Assembly: GCA_025642075.2 (NCBI GenBank)
Contig: JAODUO010000044.1
Span: 1,170,001-1,234,000, forward strand
Reading direction: 5' to 3'
Length of the DNA stretch: 64,000 nucleotides
From: Ridgeia piscesae
Lineage: Eukaryota > Annelida > Polychaeta > Sabellida > Siboglinidae
Of the stretch, positions 47,624 to 62,048 are shown in pieces; the first letter of the stretch is position 1, and the number at the start of each line of letters is the position of its first letter. The notes beneath the pieces were generated by a model, which searched no databases, was not told the DNA's origin, and saw only the letters and a program-made list of their open reading frames with translations. Position numbers and translations under genes: made by a program.

Positions 47624-50600
47624 ATGCCCACTGCATGTATAACATGCACTGACAAAGGTGCCGTAGAAAATTCGTGAAATGAGAACGCTATATTTTCCAA
47701 GAAACCACTTTCCTTCCTGTCACCCCTTTATTTCTTTTAAAACCAAAGAGTTATCGGTCGTGATAATATTATCAATAAAAATTACATCTGTGTCACTACG
47801 CCGAAGAACCGCAGTGTCCTCGGACTTACACTAGTTTGACAGCTGAAATACAGCACTGGCTGAACAAAAACGTAACTTCTAGTGACATATCACAACACAA
47901 GACATCACCAGTCCTCACAGACGTTTAAACAACCTGCATACTACTGATGCGTTTGCGAACTCTTTCGTCGGGTAGTGGGCTAATGGCACCTTAATATCGC
48001 CATAACCCGTCTCGTTCGTGGGCACAGAGCAGTTTATTTTCCTGTTAGAGGCCATATTAACGTTTTGTCGATTATAAAGAAACTGTACCAGAGAAATGCT
48101 ATATTACGCTAATCGCATTTCGTCAAAACCACATAACTCTAGCTCTTTTGAAATGCAAGCATGTGCTTTGCCCCTCAATACTTATCAAATTTACCACGTA
48201 TTTCAGCATCCGAAGAGTCGTATATAAAAAGGATAAAAATCGCTATGCTAATTAAACACTGCCTAACATGCGTTATTACACTGAAGATCCATCGTAGCAA
48301 TTAATCACGGTTGTGTCTGCTTTATTTGTACCCATTTCACATCAAAATGGCTATTCACACTTATAAGTATCGCTGTTTTTTGGGTAATACTTTATCATGG
48401 GTCAGACCAGAAAGTCTAAATGTCTTCTGACCTCTCGTCGTTGTCGGCCACTGGGGTGCAACCACATCATGGTGTCCGACACATTTCTCGTATCTAGGAG
48501 AAACTTGGCAGGAAATCAAAGAATAGTTAGTAAGGTCGTCGGAAGGACGAATCCTGCAATTCGCCATTGGCATCACTCGTCTCGATATTATTTCCAAACA
48601 TATTTTGGTGACAGCTACTTATTTATTCTCTGTCGTCGGATATTGACATCGGAAGACAAGACGGGGGCGCTACATTGGAGGGGGTGGTTGTGTTTTGATA
48701 CGTGTTCGCAGGGACGGTCGCAATTGAAGAATGTTCATGGCGGAACGTCTAGATGTGGTGGGGGCACTTCACCTTCGAAGGGTATATGAGATATGTTATT
48801 CTAATGAAAACATGGCGAGGCACAATTGCGACGATCTATCCCTCAACACAGCCTAGATATGTCTATTGTGTAGGCCTATGATCCCATCTATATCCGTCCA
48901 TAGCCTCGATTACCCAAGCTCCGCGATGTGGCAGCACTTTTCTGCACCCTCAACTCTGCCTGGGAAACTAGTGGGCTGCAGTTGTAACCGCCAGGGCGGC
49001 CTTACACCAGATTAGGGTAGAGATGCTGATTGTTTCTCTGGCCGAATTTGAAATTACAAATTAAATAAATATACCTTTTTATCAGGTAATCTGGTATTAT
49101 AAAGAATATTCAATATTAAACTTACATTACAACAAAATAATAAAAAATAAAGAATTGTGGTTGTTTATAAAATCGGAATCATGGCAGCATTAGACAGTAT
49201 CCGTGAGGTGGCAGCATTGGTTAGCACAGATGGCTAGCATTCAAACGCCGGTAATATTATAACCAGACTGTCTTCTCGGCGTAGTTCCGCAGCCGACCGA
49301 CAGTCGGTTAAGCGAGACTAATCCGTCCAAAGATGCATAACCATAGTCCAAGTAGTCGTGCTCGTTATTCTATCCAACGTACATCTTTGTTGCACTATTC
49401 ACACGTAACTGCAGTCGTTGTTCTTTGAACTCGATTGACCCGATGGTTCTTTCACCACTCCCCGAAATATTGTATTACTACCAAACCTGGTGTTTTCTCG
49501 GACTTCGCGGTGCTAACTATAACGATTGGATAAGGATTCACGGTGAACTATCATACTGCTTAATACCTACATACATCTCAATGGGTCGAATTTTAGCAAA
49601 ACTCAATATAGGTTGCGTAAAGATCCTGTATAATTTTTGTCACGGTCAATTTTGGGAGTGGTCATTTCGCTCGTGTCTACTATCTATAGGTCTATATAGG
49701 CTTCGGTCGACTGAACAACGCTTCGAAAGAAACAACAGGTATGCCACTTGTTTAATTTTTTTTCAGTTTTATTACTTAACAAAATGGTACATCGAATGAC
49801 GAAAAAGACACCGTCAACAATCAACCAGTCATTTAGATTAGATATGAAGCATATCTGTTTAAAATAACTGACAGTTGAAGACGGCGGGTAAGCCATGGAA
49901 GGAATCTGCAAGCCGGCGAACCTCCAACCCCTTTCGGGGAGGAGGAAGTCTGATTTTCCAATGCTTCAACAGCGAAAGGAGTTTACTCTCCTCCCGACCA
50001 TGGTTACCGAAAATAAATTACACCGATCTGCACCCTATAACACACTAACATTTAACATCCGATAATTGTGAATAAAGTCACTGTAACGTCAGTTCGGCAG
50101 CCGCTTCAATAACTTGAATTGAATCCGACGTCTCTTCCCTTGCGACCGACGTTCAATATGAAAGCCTCTTCGAGTTCCAATCCGATGGCCGTATCGCGCG
50201 CGTCGTATAATTTGCAGGGCCTATCATCCACATCTCGATGGCTTCGTGGCCGTTTACTACAACAACATAGATGCGATTTAATTGTAAGGGTATCAACAAC
50301 GAGCAGCTATAGACGGCGAGGAAGAAAATGACAAAACAATTAAGAAAACTGACCTGCAGCCGATCCACTTCGCTTTCGTATATATCGTACGCTCTTCTCG
50401 TTGTTGGGCGGAAACCGCAATCAGGTGACGACCAATTGTGAGAATCCGCAGTTGCGCGATGCGCAACTTCCTGACAAAGCAGTGACCTTTTGCGCGTGCG
50501 CCAATTCTTATATTTCCTGTGCGCGGACGTTCGCCGGTGCGTTCGCGTATTTCTGTGTGTATTCGTGTTATTTTAAAACATTTAATTTTACCCTTGAAGG

Positions 50601-50824
50601 TGGACTTTTTGGACACTATCCACCAGGGGAAATACAGAAGGGAAATTTTAGAGTGTGGGTGCCTTGATGAGAGGGTGCGCTTGAATGTGCGAGCCCGCAA
50701 GTGTGTGCACGTGTACATTCGAATAAAAACGGGTTAACGGCAGAAAACACTATTGCTTTCGCCACAGGCTTCTATTATAACGTTGTCTTCATGTCTTAGA
50801 AAATTGTTCAGAACGTGTCCAGAA
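47624..50824. repeat. Macrosatellite unit 3 (short type, 3201 bp)
   Basis: Close copy of unit 2. Its promoter module has CAGGTGAC instead of CACGTGAC, and the small ORF lost its ATG (CACCAGGGG). Confidence 0.9.
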
Positions 50825-53800
50825 ATGCCCACTGCATATATAACATGCACTGACAAAGGTGCCGTAGAAAATTCGTGAAATGAGAACACTATATTTTCCA
50901 AGAAACCACTTTCCTTCCTGTCACCCCTTTATTTCTTTTAAAACCAGAGAATTATTGGTCGTGATAATATCATCAATAAAAATTACATCTGTGTCACTAC
51001 GCCGAAGAACCGCAGTGTCCTCGGACTTACACTAGTTTGACAGCTGAAATACCGCACTGGTTGAACAAAAACGTAACTTCTAGTGACATATCACAACACA
51101 AGACATCACCAGTCCTCACAGACGTTTAAACAACCTGCATACTGCTGATGCGTTTGCGAACTCTTTCGTCGGGTAGTGGGCTAATGGCACCTTAATATCG
51201 CATAACCCGTCTCGCTCGTGGGCACAGAGCAGTTTATTTTCCTGTTAGAGGCCTTATTAACGTTTTGTCGATTATAAAGAAACTGTACCAGAGAAATGTT
51301 ATATTACGCTAATCGAATTTCGTCAAAATCACATATCTCCAGCTCTTTTGAAATGCAAGCATGTGTTTTCCCCGTCAATATTGAAAACATTTACCACGAT
51401 TTCTGCATTCGAAGAGTCGTATATAAAAAGGATACAAATCGCTGTGCTAATTAAACACTGCCTAACATGCGTCATTACACTGCAGATACATCGTAGCAAT
51501 TAATCACTGGTGTGTCTGCTTTATTTGTACCCATTTCACATCAAAATGGCTATTCACAATTTTATTTAACGCAATTTTTTGGGTAACACTTTCACATGGG
51601 TCAGAGGAGAAAGTCTAAATGTCTTCTGAAACCCTCGTCGTAGTCGGTCAATGGGGTGCAACCACATCACGGTGTCCGACACATTTCTCGCACCTAAGAG
51701 AAACTGGGCAGGAAATCACAGAATAGTTAGTAAGGTCGTCGGACGGACGATACCTGCAATTCGCCACTGGCATCACTCGGCTCGATATTATTTCAAAAAA
51801 AATTTTGGTGACACTTATTTATTTATTCCAATATGGGATTAAATAACCTCATTATGGGCAAGGGGGAGTTATAAGACCCGGTCGCGTGTGTACACTGCGC
51901 TGCCGATGTGATGCTCTGTCGGGGTGAAGTAATTCCGCTCTGACACGTCACAAATAGTCAGCGGGCCTTGTCGCCAGCCAACTTTGACGGATATAGCCAC
52001 ACCCTCGATCTGTTTCTCGTCCGTCACTTGTAAAATATGGCTGTTTAGAAGTGTTCGTGATTGTCCTTGAAACAACTGGCTGCGGGAAACAATGGGCGTA
52101 AGGGTGTACATCGGCTTCCGTACCACCGACATACTGAACTGGTCCGATGTGGCGTCTTCGTCGTCAACAATCTGCATCCCAAACCGAAAAAGAAAGTCTC
52201 AATCGCCACACGGAAGATCGTAGACCATCTTGAAGTATTGCATGAATGTGGTGGTGAACCGTCTCATATGCTGGTTTGGCGCGATTATGGTGACAACTAC
52301 CAAACATTAAATTATCTAGCAGCTTATAAAGTATCGTATAGTTTTTTTTTTATAAATTGTTCTGTAATAAATAGTTTCAACGATATCTAATTGAGCGATC
52401 GTCTGATCTTTGATAATTTGAATTTCCGTTGGGAGTAGCTGAACGTACTAACTATGCGTACATTTTCGTAACTGATCTATTTAAAGGTTAATTTGAGTAA
52501 AATTGAGCAGTTCTGATTGCATGTGTGCACATATGGGCGGCGCTGTCTTGCGAAGAGAGGTGAGTCGTATCTTCAACATGACAAGACATCGAAATGGGAC
52601 ATGTTGACATTTTTCGCGGCGACGTTCCCAATGTCTCGGTCGTCGGATATTGACATCGAAAGACAAGACGGGGGCGCTGCATTGGAGGGGTGATAGTGTT
52701 TTGATACCTGTTCGCGGCGACGTTCACAACTGAAGAATGTTCGTGGCGGAACGTCTAGATGTGGTGGGGGCACTTCACCTTCGAAGCGTTATTCTAACGA
52801 AAACATGGCGAGGCACAATTGCGACGATCTATCCCTCAACTCACCCTAGATATGTCTATGGTGTAGGCCTATGAACCCAAATATATCCGTCCATAGCCTC
52901 GATTACCAAGGCTCCGTGATGTGGCAGCACTTTTCAGCCCCTCAACTCTGCATGGGAAATTAGTGGGCTGCAGTTGTAACCGCCAGGGCGGCCTTACACC
53001 AGATTAGGGTAGAGATGCTGGTTGGTTCTCAGGCCGAATTCGAAAATACAAATTAAATAAGTATACCTTTTTTATAAGATAGTGTTGTATTATAAAGAAT
53101 ATTCAAAATTAAACTTACATTACAACAAAATAATTAAAAATAAAGAATTGTAGTTGTTTCTAAAATCGGAATTACGTCAACATTAGACAGTATCCATGAG
53201 GTGGCAGCACTGGTTAGCCCACAAGGATAGCATTCAAACGCCGATAAAATAACCAGACTGTCTTCTCGGCGTAATTGTGCAGCACACCGACAGTCGGTTA
53301 AGTGAGACTAATCCGTCCAAAGATACTTAACCATAGTCCAAGTAATCGGTCTCGTTATTCTATCAAGCGTACATCTTTGTTGCACTAGTCATAAGTAACT
53401 GCACTCGTTGTTCTTTGAACTCGATTGACCCGATGGTTCTTTCACCCCTCCCCGAAATATTGTATTACTACCAGACCTGGTGTTTTCTCGGACTTCGCGG
53501 TGCTAACTATAACGATTGGATAAGGATTCACGGTGAACTATCATACTGCTTAATACCTACATACATCTCAATGGTTCGAATTTTAGCAAAACTCAATAAT
53601 AGATTGCGTAAAGATCTAGACCTGCAAATATTTTTACGGTGCATTTTGGGAGTGGTTATTTCGCTCGTGTCTGCTATCTATAGGTCTATATAGGCTTAGT
53701 TCGACTGAACAACGCTTCGAAAGAAACAACAGGTATGCCACTTGTTTCATTTTTTCAGTTTTATTACTTAACAAAATGATACATCGAATGACGAAAAAGA

Positions 53801-54815
53801 CACCGTCAACAATCAACCAGTCATTTAGATTGGATATGTAACATATCTGGTTAAAATAACTGACAGTTGAAGACGGCGGGTAAGCCATGGAAGGAATCTG
53901 CAAGCCGGCGAACCTCCAACCCCTTTCGGGGAGGAGGAAGTCTGATTTTCCAATGCTTCAACAGCGAAAGGAGTTTACTCTCCTCCCGACCATGGTTACC
54001 GAAAATAAATTACACCGATCTGCACCCTATAACACACTAACATTTAACGTCCGATAATTGTGAATAAAGTCACTGTAACGTAAGTTCGGCAGCCGCTTCA
54101 ATAACTTGAATTGAATCCGACGTCTCTTCCCTTGCGACCGACGTTCAATATGAAAGCCTCTTCGAGTTCCAATCCGATGGCCGTATCGCGCGCGTCGTAT
54201 TGTTTGCAGGGCCTATCATCCACATCTCGATGGATTCGTGGCCGTTTACTACAACAACATAGATGCGATTTAATAGTAAGTGTATCAACAACGAGCAGCT
54301 ATAGACGACGAGGAAGAAAATGACAAAACAATTAAGAAAACTGACCTGCAGCGGATCCACTTCGCTTTCGTATATATCGTACGCTCTTCTCGTTGTTGGG
54401 CGGAAACCGCAATCACGTGACGACTAATTGTGAGAAACCGCAGTTGCGCAATGCGCAACTTCCTGACAAAGCAGTGACCCTTTGCGCCTGCGCCAATTCT
54501 TATATTTCCTGTGCGCGGACGTTCGCTGGTGCGTTCGCGTATTTCTGTGTGTATTCGTGTTATTTTAAAACATTAACTTTGACCCTTGAAGGTAGACTTT
54601 TGGGACACTATCCGCCATGGAAAATACAGAAAGGAAAGTTGAGAGTGTGCGTGCCTTTATGAGAGGGTGCGCTTGAATGTGCGAGCCCGCAAGTGTGTGC
54701 ACGTGTACATTCGAATAAAAACGGGTTAACGGCAGAAAACACTTTTGCTTTCGCCACAGGTTTCTATTATAATCTTGTCTTCATGTCCTAGAAAAAATTC
54801 AGAACGTGTCCAGAA
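50825..54815. repeat. Macrosatellite unit 4 (long type, 3991 bp)
   Basis: Complete long unit with the extra block at about 51825-52640. TTCGCGGCGACGTTC appears twice around the block end (near 52613 and 52711). Confidence 0.9.
51869..52290 (-). pseudogene. CSPG/FRAS1-type exon fragment, copy 2
   Basis: Same frame as in unit 1 with small changes (DDEDATSDQ, LQVTDEKQIEG). The TGA (52199-52201) between the two repeats is at the same codon. It ends VYTRDRVL. Confidence 0.45.
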
Positions 54816-57800
54816 ATGCCCACTACATATATAACATGAACTGACAAAGGTGCTGTAGAAAATTCGTGAAATGAGAACACTATATTTTCCAAGAAACCAG
54901 TTTCCTTCCTGTCACCCCTTTATTTCTTTTAAAACCAGAGAGTTATTGGTCGTGATAATATCATCAATAAAAATTACATCTGTGTCACTACGCCGAAGAA
55001 CCGCAGTGTCCTCGGACTTACACTAGTTTGACAGCTGAAATACCGCACTGGCTGAACAAAAACGTAACTTCTAGTGACATGACACAACACAAGACATCAC
55101 CAGTCGTCACAGACGTTCAAACAACCTGCATACTGCTGATGCGTTTGCGAACTCTTTCGTCGGGTAATGGGCTAATGGCACCTTAATATCGCCATAACCC
55201 TTCTCGCTCGTGGGCACAGAGCACAGTTGATTTTCCCATTGGAGGCCATATTAACGTTTTGTCGATTATAAAGAAACTGTACCAGAGAAATCTATATTAC
55301 GCTAATCGCATTTCGTCAAAACCACATAACTCTAGCTCTTTTGAAATGCAAGCATGTGCTTTGCCCCTCAATACTGATCAAATTTACCACGTATTTCAGC
55401 ATCCGAAGAGTCGTATATAAAAAGGATAAAAATCGCTATGCTAATTAAACACTGCCTAACACGCGTCATTACACTGCAGATCCATCTTAGCAAGTAATCA
55501 CTGGTGTGTCTGCTTTATTTGTACCCATTTCACATCAAAATGGCTATTCACAATTTTAAGTAACCATTTTTTGGGTAATACTTTACATGGGTCAGACCAG
55601 AAAGTCTAAATGTCTTCTGACCCCTCGTCGTAGTCGGTCAATGGGGTGCAACCACATCACGGTGTCCGACACATTTCTCGCATCTAGGAGAAACTTGGCA
55701 GGAAATCAAAGAATAGTTAGTAAGGTCGTCGGACGGACGATACCTGCAATTCGCCAGTGGCATCACTCGGCTCGATATTATTTCCAAACATATTTTCGTA
55801 ACAGCTACTTATTTATTCATTCTCGGTCGTCGGATATTGACATCGGAAGACAAGACGGGGGCGCTACATTGGAGGGGGTGGTTGTGTTTTGATACCTTTT
55901 CGCGGCGACGTTCACAACTGAAGAATGTTCATGGCGGAACGTCTAGATGTGGTGGGGGCACTTCACCTTCGAAGGATATATGGGATGGGATACGTTATTC
56001 TAATGAAAACATGGCGAGGCACAATTGCGACGATCTAACCCTCAACACACCCTAGATATGTCTATTGTATAGGCCTATGAGCCAAACTATATCCGTCCAT
56101 AGCCTCGATTACCCAAGCTCCGCGACGTGGCAGCACTGTTCAGCCCCCTCAACTCTGCCTGGGAAACTAGTTGGCTGCAGTTGTAACCGCCAGGGCGGCC
56201 TTATTCCAGATTAGGGTATACATGCTGATTGGTTCTCTGGCCGAATTTGAAATTACGAATTAAATAAGTATACCTTTTTATCAGGTAATGCATTATAAAA
56301 ATATTCAATATTAAACTTAATTACAACAAAAAATTAAAAAAAAAATTGGGAGTTGTTTATAAATCGGAATCACGGCAGCATTAGACAGTATCCGTGAGGT
56401 GGCAGCATTGGTTAGCAGAGATGGCTAGCATTCAAACGCCGGTAAAATAACCAGACTGTCTTCTCGGCGTAATTCCGCAGCCGTCCGACAGTCGGTTAAG
56501 CGAGACTAATCCGTCGAAAGATGCATAACCATAGTCCAAGTAGTCGTGCTCGTTATTCTGTCCAGCGTACATCTTTGTTGCACTAGTCACAAGTAACTGC
56601 ACTCGTTGTTCTTTGAACTCGATTGATCCGATCGTTCTCTCACCCCTCCCCGAAATATTGTATTACTACCAGACCTGGTGTTTTCTCGGACTTCGCGGTG
56701 CTAACTATAACGATTGGATAAGGATTCACGGTGAACTATCATACTGCTTAATACCTACATACATCTCAATGGGTCGAATTTTAGCAAAACTCAATATAGG
56801 TTGCGTAAAGATCTATACCTGTATAATTTTTGTCACGGTCAATTTTGGGAGTGGTCATTTCGCTCGTGTCTACTATCTACAGGTCTATATAGGCTTCGTT
56901 CGACTGGACAACGCTTCGAAAGAAACAACAGGTATGCCACTTGTTTCATTTTTTTCAGTTTTATTACTTAACAAAATGATACATCGAATGACGAAAAAGA
57001 CACCGTCAACAATCAACCAGTCATTTAGATTAGATATGAAACATATCTGGTTAAAATAACTGACAGTTGAAGACGGCGGGTAAGCCATGGAAGGAATCTG
57101 CAAGCCGGCGAACCTCCAACCCCTTTTCGGGGAGAAGGAAGTCTGATTTTCCAATGCTTCAACAGCGAAAGGAGTTTACTCTCCTCCCGACCATGGTTAC
57201 CGAAAATAAATTACACCGATCTGCACCCTATAACACAGTAACATTTAACGTCCGATAATTGTGAATAAAGTCACTGTAACGTCAGTTCGGCAGCCGCTTC
57301 AATGACTTGAATTGAATCCGACGTCTCTTCCCTTGCGACCGACGTTCAATATGAAAGCCTCTTCGAGTTCCAATCCGATGGCCGTATCGCGCGCGTCGTA
57401 TTGTTTGCAGGGCCTATAGTCCACATCTCGATGGCTTCGTGGCCGTTTACTACAACAACATTGATGCGATTTAATAGTAAGTGTATCAACAACGAGCAGC
57501 TATAGACGGCGAGGAAGAAAATGACAAAACAATTAAGAAAACTGACCTGCAGCGGATCCACTTTGCTTTCGTATATATCGTACGCTCTTCTCGTTGTTGG
57601 GCGGAAACCGCAATCACGTGACGACTAATTGTGAGAAACCGCAGTTGCGCAATGCGCAACTTCCTGACAAAGCAGTGATCCTTTGCGCGTGCGCCAATTC
57701 TTATATTTCCTGTGCGTGGATGTTCGCCGGTGCGTTCGCGTATTTCTGTGTACATTCGTGTTATTTTAAAACATTAACCTTTTACCCTTGAAGGTGGACT

Positions 57801-58018
57801 TTTGGGACACTATCCGCCATGGAAAATACAGAAAGGAAAGTTGAGAGTGTGCGTGCCTTTATGAGAGGGTGCGCTTGAATGTGCGAGCCCGCAAGTGTGT
57901 GCACGTGTACATTCGAATAAAAACGGGTTAACGGCAGAAAACACTTTTGCTTTCGCCACAGGCGTCTATTATAACGTTGTCTTCATGTCCTAGAAAATTG
58001 TTCAGAACGTGTCCAGAA
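54816..58018. repeat. Macrosatellite unit 5 (short type, 3203 bp)
   Basis: Short unit. At the junction where the long block is absent it reads TTATTTATTCATTCTCGGTCG, a slightly different joint from units 2, 3 and 7. Confidence 0.9.
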
Positions 58019-61000
58019 ATGCCCACTGCATATATAACATGCACTGACAAAGGTGCCGTAGAAAATTCGTGAAATGAGAACGCTATATTTTCCAAGAAAC
58101 CACTTTCCTTCCTGTCACCCCTTTATTTCTTTTAAAACCAGAGAGTTATTGGTCGTGATAATATCATCAATAAAAATTACATCTGTGTCACTACGCCGAA
58201 GAACCGCAGTGTCCTCGGACTTACACTAGTTTGACAGCTGAAATACCGCACTGGTTGAACAAAAACGTAACTTCTAGTGACATATCACAACACAAGACAT
58301 CACCAGTCCTCACAGACGTTTAAACAACCTGCATACTGCTGATGCGTTTGCGAACTCTTTCGTCGGGTAGTGGGCTAATGGCACCGTAATATCGCGATAA
58401 CCCGTCTCGCTCGTGGGCACAGAGCACAGTTGATTTTCCTGGTAGAGGCCTTATTAACGTTTTGTCGATTATAAAGAAACTGTACCAGAGAAATGCTATA
58501 TTACGCTAATCGCATTTCGTCAAAACCACATAACTCTAGCTCTTTTGAAATGCAAGCATGTGTTTTCCCCGTCAATATTGAAAACATTTACCACGATTTC
58601 TGCATTCGAAGAGTCGTATATAAAAAGGATACAAATCGCTGTGCTAATTAAACACTGCCTAACATGCGTCATTACACTGCAGATACATCGTAGCAATTAA
58701 TCACTGGTGTATCTGCTTTATTTGTACCCATTTCACATCAAAATGGCTATTCACAATTTTATTTAACGCAATTTTTTGGGTAACACTTTCACATGGGTCA
58801 GAGGAGAAAGTCTAAATGTCTTCTGAAACCCTAGTCGTAGTCAGTCAATGGGGTGCAACCACATCACGGTGTCCGACACATTTCTCGCACCTAAGAGAAA
58901 CTGGGCAGGAAACCATAGAATAGTTAGTAAGGTCGTCCGACGGACGATACGTGCAATTCGCCACTGGCATCACTCGGCTCGATATTACTTCCAAAAATAA
59001 TTTGGTGACACTTATTTATTTATTCCAATATGGGATTAAATAACCTCATTGTGGGCAAGGGGGAGTAATAAGACGATCGAGGGCGCACAAGTGTCCCTGT
59101 CGTCGCGTGTATACACTGCGTTGCCGATGTGATGCTCTGTCGGGGTGAAGTAATTCCGCTCTGACACGTCACAAATAGTCAGCGGGCCTTGTCGCCAGCC
59201 AACTTTGACGGATATAGCCACACCCTCGATCTGTTTCTCGTCCGTCACTTGTAAAATATGGCTGTTTAGAAGTGTTCGTGATTGTCCTTGAAACAACTGG
59301 CTGCGGGAAACAATGGGCGTAAGGGTGTACATCGGCGTCTGTACCACCGACATACTGAACTGGTCCGATGTGGCGTCTTCGTCGTCAACAATCTGCATCC
59401 CAAACCGAAAAAGAAAGTCTCAATCGCCACACGGAAGATCGTAGACCATCTAGAAGTATTGCATGAATGTGGTGGTGAACCGTCTCATATGCTGGTTTGG
59501 CGCGATTATGGTGACAACTACCAAACATTAAATTATCTAGCAGCTTATAAATTATCGTATAGTTTATTTTTATAAATTGTTCTGTAATAAATAGTTTCAA
59601 CGATATCTAATTGAGCGATCGTCACGTCTTTGATCATGTGAATTTCCGTTGGGAGTAGCTGATCGTACTAACTATGCGTACATTTTCGTTACTGATCTAT
59701 TTAAAGGTTAATTTGAGTAAAATAGAGCAGTTGTAATACATGTGTGCACATATGGGCGGCGCTGTCTTGCGAAGAGAGGTGAGTCGTATCTTCAACATGA
59801 CAAGACATCGAAATGGGACATGTTGACATTTTTCGCGGCGACGTTCCCAATGTCTCGGTCGTCGGATATTGACATCGAAAGACAAGACGGGGGCGCTGCA
59901 TTGTAGGGGTGGTAGTGTTTTGATACATGTTCGCTGCGTCGTTCACAACTGAAGAATGTTCAAGGCGGAACGTCTAGATGTGGTGGGGGCACTTCACCTT
60001 CGAAGCGTATAGGGGATACGTTATTCTAACGAAAACATGGCGAGGCACAATTGCGACGATCTATCCCTCAACTCACCCTAGATATGTCTATGGTGTAGGC
60101 CTATGAACCCAAATATATCCGTCCATAGCCTCGATTACCAAGGCTCCGTGATGTGGCAGCACTGTTCAGCCGCTTAACTCTGCATGGGAAATTAGTGGGC
60201 TGCAGTTGTAACCGCCAGGACGGCCTTACACCAGATTAGGGTAAAGATACTGGTTGGTTCTCAGGCCGAATTCGAAATTACAAATTAAATAAGTATACCT
60301 TTTTATAAGATAGTGTTGTATTGTAAAGAATATTCAAAATTAAACTTACATTACAACAAAATAATTAAAAATAAAGAATTGTAGTTGTTTCTAAAATCGG
60401 AATTACGTCAGCATTAGACAGTATCCATGAGGTGGCAGCACTGGTTAGCCCACACGGATAGCATTCAAACGCAGATAAAATAATCAGACTGTCTTCTCGG
60501 CGTAATTTTGCAGCCGTCCGACAGTCGGTTAAGCGAGACTAATCCGTCGAAAGATACTTAACCATAGTCCAAGTAGTCGTGCTCGTTATTCTGTCCAGCG
60601 TACATGTTTGTTGCACTAGTCATAAGTAACTGCAGTCGTTGTTCTTTAAACTCGATTGACCCGATGGTTCTTTCACCGCTCCCCGAAATATTGTATTACT
60701 ACCAAACCTGGTGTTTTCTCGGACTTCGTGGTGCTAACTATAACGATTGGATAAGGATTCACGGTGAACTATCATACTGCTTAATACCTACATACATCTC
60801 AATGGGTCGAATTTTAGCAAAACTCAATATAGGTTGCGTAAAGATCTATACCTGTATAATTTTTGTCACGGTCAATTTTGGGAGTGGTCATTTCGCTCGT
60901 GTCTACTATCTACAGGTCTATATAGGCTTCGTTCGACTGGACAACGCTTCGAAAGAAACAACAGGTATGCCACTTGTTTCATTTTTTCAGTTTTATTACT

Positions 61001-62048
61001 TAACAAAATGATACATCGAATGACGAAAAAGACACCGTCAACAATCAACCAGTCATTTAGATTGGATATGTAACATATCTGGTTAAAATAACTGACAGTT
61101 GAAGACGGCGGGTAAGCCATGGAAGGAATCTGCAAGCCGGCGAACCTCCAACCCCTTTCGGGGAGGAGGAAGTCTGATTTTCCAATGCTTCAACAGCGAA
61201 AGGAGTTTACTCTCCTCCCGACCATGGTTACCGAAAATAAATTACACCGATCTGCACCCTATAACACACTAACATTTAATGTCCGATAATTGTGAATAAA
61301 GTCACTGTAACGTAAGTTCGGCAGCCGCTTCAATAACTTGAATTGAATCCGACGTCTCTTCCCTTGCGACTGACGTTCAATGTGAAAGCCTCTTCGAGTT
61401 CCAATCCGATGGCGGTATCGCGAGCGTCGTATAGTTTGCAGGGCCTATAGTCCACATCTCGATGTCATCGTGGCCGTTTACTGCAACAACATTGAAGCGA
61501 TTTAATAGTAAGGGTATCAATAACGAGCATCTATAGATGGCGAGGAAGAAAATTACAAAACAATAAAAAACACTGACCTGCAGCGGATCCACTTCGCTTT
61601 CGTATATATCGTACGCTCTTCTCGTTGTTGGGCGGAAACCGCAATCACGTGACGACTAATTGTGAGAATTCGCAGTTGCGCAATGCGCAACTTCCTGACA
61701 AAGCAGTGATCCTTTGCGCGTGCGCCAATTCTTATATTTCCTGTGCGTGGACGTTCGCCGGTGCGTTCGCGTATTTCTGTGTGTATTCGTGTTATTTTAA
61801 AACATTAACTTTTACCCTTGAAGGTGCTCTTTTGGGACACTATCCGCCAGGGAAAATACAGAAAGGAAAGTTGAGAGAGTGTGTGTTTTTATGAGAGGGT
61901 GCGCTTGAATGTGCGAGCCCGCAAGTGTGTGCACGTGTACATTCGACTAAAAACGGGTTAACGGCAGAAAACACTTTTGCTTTCGCCACAGGCGTCTATT
62001 ATAAAGTTGTCTTCATGTCCTAGAAAATTGTTCAGAACGTGTCCAGAA
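58019..62048. repeat. Macrosatellite unit 6 (long type, 4030 bp)
   Basis: Complete long unit, closest to unit 4 in the long block (AGGAGAAAGTCTAAATGTCT, AAACC in place of GACCC). The small ORF after the promoter module lost its ATG (GCCAGGG). Confidence 0.9.
59036..59510 (-). pseudogene. CSPG/FRAS1-type exon fragment, copy 3
   Basis: The open frame from 59398 runs 120 codons, the longest of the three, ending after VYTRDDRDTC with a tail to 59036. The TGA upstream (59420-59422) is again at the shared codon. Confidence 0.45.

Noticed and set aside
43023..61592. Recurring 60-150 codon ORFs in the macrosatellite (for example LSPLPEILYYYQTW and FLNCFVIFFLAVYS types)
   Set aside because: Several start at TTG or GTG, copies are almost identical in DNA so open frames carry no selection signal, and different overlapping frames are equally open.
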